From Candidatus Delongbacteria bacterium (lineage in GTDB: Bacteria > CAIWAD01 > BS150m-G50), in the NCBI GenBank assembly GCA_016784425.1, contig JADHUQ010000108.1:1-7938 (forward strand): a DNA stretch of 7,938 bases, read 5' to 3'. This document shows, in pieces, positions 5,323 to 7,938 of the stretch. A program made the position numbers and the translations under genes. The notes beneath the pieces were generated by a model, which was given only the letters and a program-made list of their open reading frames with translations, did no database searches and was not told where the DNA came from. Numbering within the stretch: position 1 is the stretch's first letter; the number at the start of each line of letters is the position of its first letter.

Positions 5323-7419
5323 TTAAAATCCGGTTCGCAGTCCCGCCTGCAGATTGGCCGTTCTGGCACCACCCGCCGGTCGGTAGTCGAGCAGGCTGAA
5401 TCCGAAAAAGATAGTACTGCGTGTTCCGAGTTTATAGTTAATGTTGGTGTTGAAGCGACTGGTACGGGCTCCACCTTCGTCACCGGTCAGATAGGTCTGC
5501 AACCCCATTTTCACCTTTGCTGTCGCGTTCCAGCTGAAGAGAAAATCCTGGGTGTAGGTGACCGTCTCGTCCATGTTTATATCGGTCGCTCCGCGGATGA
5601 AAATCGTATTGGTCGCACGATAGTTCAAATTCAACTGAAATTGTCTGCGCAGATGCCGACTGTCTGCCGGCATACTCTGGGAAGATTGAAAACGGAGGGA
5701 AGCCCCGGCATCGAGCCTGCGGGTCAGGGCGCTGTTCGCTGTCAGGCGGTGAGTCCAGGTTTCACTGGCAGTGTAGATGGCATATTGAATCTGCCGCGAA
5801 AAACCCGATTCCCAGATGAGGTGCAGGTTGGTGAACGGACTCCCGTGTACAGCCAGCAGTGCATTTCCGCTCTCCTGGTCCTTGCCGGAACCATAATAGC
5901 CAATCCTCCTTGAGATTGACAACAAAAAGTCAAGCGTGGTCAATGGCGCCACCAGCAGGTTGTAGCCACCGGAAAGGCTCTTCAGATCGGAACTGTCCGC
6001 CGCAAAATCCTGGAATGATTGATGGAAATTGACGGTATGGGAAATCATTTCCGTCTGACGAAACCGGGTACTCATTGAATAGAACTGGTTGCGGCGATCG
6101 CCATCGAGACCCTGCAACGGTTCCTGCTGATAGGTACCGGACAATGAGGTGTTCAGTCTTTCCGAGAAACGATAGCCGATAGCGAGGTCCACAAAATGTG
6201 ACTGGCTGAAGGACTCGGTTGTTGTTTCCGGTTCACTCTGGATAAATGCCTGTATTTCAGTAGCGTGGACAGTTGTTGCCTCGTTAAGACCGCCGTTGAC
6301 CGCTTTTATATACCGGGTGGTAACGGTGGGGAAAAGGAGTTCAAAACGGTTATATCCCAGATTGAGTACAACCTCAACCTCCTCCTCCAACCGGCTCCAG
6401 TTCAAATTGTCCGAGGAGGTGTAAACCTGCCAGGTTAACGGCCCGGAGGCTGCGTCCAGGAAAATATAGAGTGCCCCCACCGGCCGGGCAAATCCGAAAT
6501 CGACACCGATATTGCGGTTGATCGATCCGGTACCCAGATCTACCTGCGGCTGGGTAGGGTCATCGACATTACCATCGGAAAGTTGTGGCAGCGGTTCCAG
6601 CTGTCCCCATTCCGGTCCCGGGTCGGCAGCGTAAAGCGCGGAGACAACCGGAATGACGTTGAGTATGGTGGCTGAACCCTGGACCCTGTCGAGTTGATGA
6701 CGGTAGTTATGGGTATAGTTACTGCTGATGTGCAGCCGCTTGTCCTCCAGCAGATTGACAGCATAACTCCAGCGGAAGTTATTCAGATCATGGAGGCTTT
6801 CCCAGCTTGAGATGAGATTTCTGGTTTGTCCTCTGGTGAATCCCTCACTGAAACTGTGTCTGCCGGCAGTGTACTGGAGCCCACTTTGAAACCGCTTTTC
6901 GTCGCTCTTCCGATTTGCATCCGGACCACTTTCACGCACCCGGGTGAGATCGTAACGCAGCGTGAGTACCGGAAACTGATTTGATCTGGTCCTGAAGGAG
7001 AAGCCGGACAGATCACTACGCAGCCGGGTTGCCAGGGTGGAACTCTGCGAATTTCTTCTGCGGAGATTGCTGCTGAAGGCGAACCAGGGTGGTGTCCAGG
7101 CGAACTCCCCGGAAGGCTGCCACTCCTCCTGCCATACATCAGGGCTCTGCCCCTGGGCCAGATCAAGCTTATAATACCGGAGGGAAGATCGCAGGCTCAC
7201 AAAGGGTGTTACCCGTTTGAGAAAACTCACCGTGTACTGCTGGCGCAGGTTGCTGTTGCGGATGTCATCGGTTTCGCTGCTGACACCGGAGAGTTCAGCG
7301 TAACCGGTAACGCTGTTGCCCCAGAGAGCCTGCAGGGGCGGTGGTGCGCAGAGCAGCATCAGAACTGCGGTAATCAGGATGGTCTTGGGATAGAACCGCC
7401 TCAAAGGAAAGATCTCCAT
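5323..7419 (-). CDS. Predicted outer-membrane beta-barrel protein with a discoidin-like (F5/8 type C) insert
   Basis: A 698-residue protein. Residues 1-31 are a signal peptide (basic start, core TILITAVLMLLC, then APPPLQA). The Cys at 24 lacks a good lipobox because its preceding residue is Leu. Residues about 35-250 and about 405-698 are runs of alternating hydrophobic and polar strands with many Tyr, Arg, Ser and Thr, and the protein ends in Phe (GLRTGF), the classic recognition end for barrel assembly by BAM. Residues about 301-393 look like an F5/8 type C/galactose-binding fold: an IGVDFGF strand, a WQVYTSSDNLNWS strand, and TRYIKAV before a terminal strand with TEIQAF. The family usually binds sugars or surface ligands. 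Proline- and acid-rich residues 262-296 precede the insert. The propeller gene ends three bases before the ATG. The barrel is the best candidate for the outer-membrane element of a cytochrome conduit, but no porin-cytochrome barrel family is recognised with certainty. Confidence 0.82.
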   Translation of the reverse strand: MEIFPLRRFYPKTILITAVLMLLCAPPPLQALWGNSVTGYAELSGVSSETDDIRNSNLRQQYTVSFLKRVTPFVSLRSSLRYYKLDLAQGQSPDVWQEEWQPSGEFAWTPPWFAFSSNLRRRNSQSSTLATRLRSDLSGFSFRTRSNQFPVLTLRYDLTRVRESGPDANRKSDEKRFQSGLQYTAGRHSFSEGFTRGQTRNLISSWESLHDLNNFRWSYAVNLLEDKRLHISSNYTHNYRHQLDRVQGSATILNVIPVVSALYAADPGPEWGQLEPLPQLSDGNVDDPTQPQVDLGTGSINRNIGVDFGFARPVGALYIFLDAASGPLTWQVYTSSDNLNWSRLEEEVEVVLNLGYNRFELLFPTVTTRYIKAVNGGLNEATTVHATEIQAFIQSEPETTTESFSQSHFVDLAIGYRFSERLNTSLSGTYQQEPLQGLDGDRRNQFYSMSTRFRQTEMISHTVNFHQSFQDFAADSSDLKSLSGGYNLLVAPLTTLDFLLSISRRIGYYGSGKDQESGNALLAVHGSPFTNLHLIWESGFSRQIQYAIYTASETWTHRLTANSALTRRLDAGASLRFQSSQSMPADSRHLRRQFQLNLNYRATNTIFIRGATDINMDETVTYTQDFLFSWNATAKVKMGLQTYLTGDEGGARTSRFNTNINYKLGTRSTIFFGFSLLDYRPAGGARTANLQAGLRTGF
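6241..6519 (-). other. Discoidin-like/F5/8 type C domain within the barrel protein
   Basis: This part encodes residues about 301-393 of the barrel protein. The visible signature is DFGFARPVGALYIFL, then WQVYTSSDNLNWS, then NRFELLFPTVTTRYIKAV, then ATEIQAF, in the order seen in galactose-binding-like domains (first strand, spike with S-D-G/N-x-x-W, R-Y-I/V-R/K strand, final E-I/V strand). It is flanked on both sides by barrel-type strands, so it is an insertion in a loop or between barrel halves, and could face the cell surface. Ligand unknown. Confidence 0.7.
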
Positions 7420-7422
7420 TCA

Positions 7423-7938
7423 CTATCTCGGGACCAGCGCGGTGTGTGGCTGCCTGCCCGTATCTATAAGAAATCTGAGACTACGATTTCCGGTCTCGTA
7501 GATTGCCAGCTGATCATCATGCGGGTGGCATACCAGCAGCTGACCTGAATCTGGTGTCACAGACAGTCTGCCCGGTTTGCCTGTGAGTCGGATTGTGCCC
7601 AGTTCAATTTCGTACTCTGGACGGAAAATAGCCACCTCAGCGCAGGCGGACTGAGCAACATAGAGTAATCCACCGACCTGCTGAAAGGCCAGCCCCGACC
7701 CCGGACTGCAGAGATCAATCGTCACCTTCAGAATCCCGCTACGTGGATCGAATCCGGAGAATACCGGTTGTCTGCGGTGGGTCACATAACACAATCCCGA
7801 AAACTCTTCGTAAAGTACTTCGCCAGGCTCTCCCAGCGTTAATGTGCTGCTTACTACCTCCCGGGTGACAGGATCAAAGGTCACAATGCGGCGCTCCGGT
7901 TCTTCACTCAGGTAGACATAGCCGGCCAGGGGATCAAC
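7423..7938 (-). CDS. YVTN/NHL-type beta-propeller protein, N-terminus missing
   Basis: The C-terminal 171 residues of a longer gene: the frame stays open to the right edge, and the GTG at 7884 is internal because the residues before it (LAGYVYLSEEPERRI) continue the same repeat pattern. Four repeats of about 40-42 residues are visible, each starting with a strand such as GYVYLSE, GLCYVTH, GLLYVAQ and GQLLVCH and carrying a second strand such as VTFDPVTRE, SGFDPRSG or LAIYETGN. This is the layout of YncE-like/YVTN and NHL propellers, which serve as binding scaffolds. No heme motif or catalytic residue set is visible. The TAG stop is followed by TGA and then the ATG of the barrel gene (TAG TGA ATG), so the two are co-transcribed and probably translationally linked. 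Periplasmic or surface placement is inferred from the cluster, since any signal peptide lies outside the window. Confidence 0.85.
   Translation of the reverse strand, partial: VDPLAGYVYLSEEPERRIVTFDPVTREVVSSTLTLGEPGEVLYEEFSGLCYVTHRRQPVFSGFDPRSGILKVTIDLCSPGSGLAFQQVGGLLYVAQSACAEVAIFRPEYEIELGTIRLTGKPGRLSVTPDSGQLLVCHPHDDQLAIYETGNRSLRFLIDTGRQPHTALVPR

Noticed and set aside
4981..5913. A 310-codon plus-strand open frame
   Set aside because: It crosses the boundary between the lipoprotein and barrel genes on the other strand, where both minus-strand genes have clear signal peptides and family features.
7423..7884. GTG at 7884 as a true start of the propeller protein
   Set aside because: The frame is open up to the window edge and the residues before GTG continue the propeller repeat, so the gene is truncated, not short.

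Overview
The window is one block of six genes, all on the minus strand and packed like an operon, so transcription runs from position 7938 towards 1. Neighbours are separated by 3, 15, 8 and 23 bases, and the last pair overlaps by 26 bases. Both end genes are cut by the window edges: the first lacks its N-terminus at the right edge, and the last lacks its C-terminus at the left edge. I see no RNA genes, insertion sequences, CRISPR arrays, internal promoters or terminators, and no stretch over 300 bases without a gene.

In order of transcription: (1) the C-terminal part of a YVTN/NHL-type beta-propeller (7423-7938); (2) a 698-residue predicted outer-membrane beta-barrel carrying a discoidin-like (F5/8 type C) insert (5323-7419); (3) a 190-residue lipoprotein with a CsgG/LpoB/GNA1162-like domain (4735-5307); (4) a 357-residue exported protein with two more diverged domains that look like the same fold (3653-4726); (5) a 553-residue SurA-like parvulin/foldase with duplicated architecture (1968-3629); (6) a very large multiheme c-type cytochrome starting at a TTG codon at 1993 and running off the left edge. 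The cytochrome has 26 CXXCH heme motifs in the 664 residues visible.

Every product has, or is expected to have, an export signal, and the families belong to the periplasm and outer membrane. The host is therefore a Gram-negative-type bacterium with an outer membrane. The giant multiheme cytochrome next to a barrel and a foldase suggests an anaerobic or metal/electron-respiring lifestyle, as in Desulfuromonadota or related sediment bacteria. Base composition is moderately GC-rich by eye. I cannot assign a phylum from this window alone.

Working model (inference): the cluster makes an outer-membrane or extracellular electron-transfer assembly. The foldase would help fold or deliver the cytochrome, the barrel would be the outer-membrane element, the CsgG-like proteins would be periplasmic outer-membrane accessory factors, and the propeller would be a binding or scaffold subunit. 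The combination resembles porin-cytochrome conduits in outline, but the paired CsgG-like proteins, the discoidin-bearing barrel and the large regular heme array are not a set I recognise as a described system.
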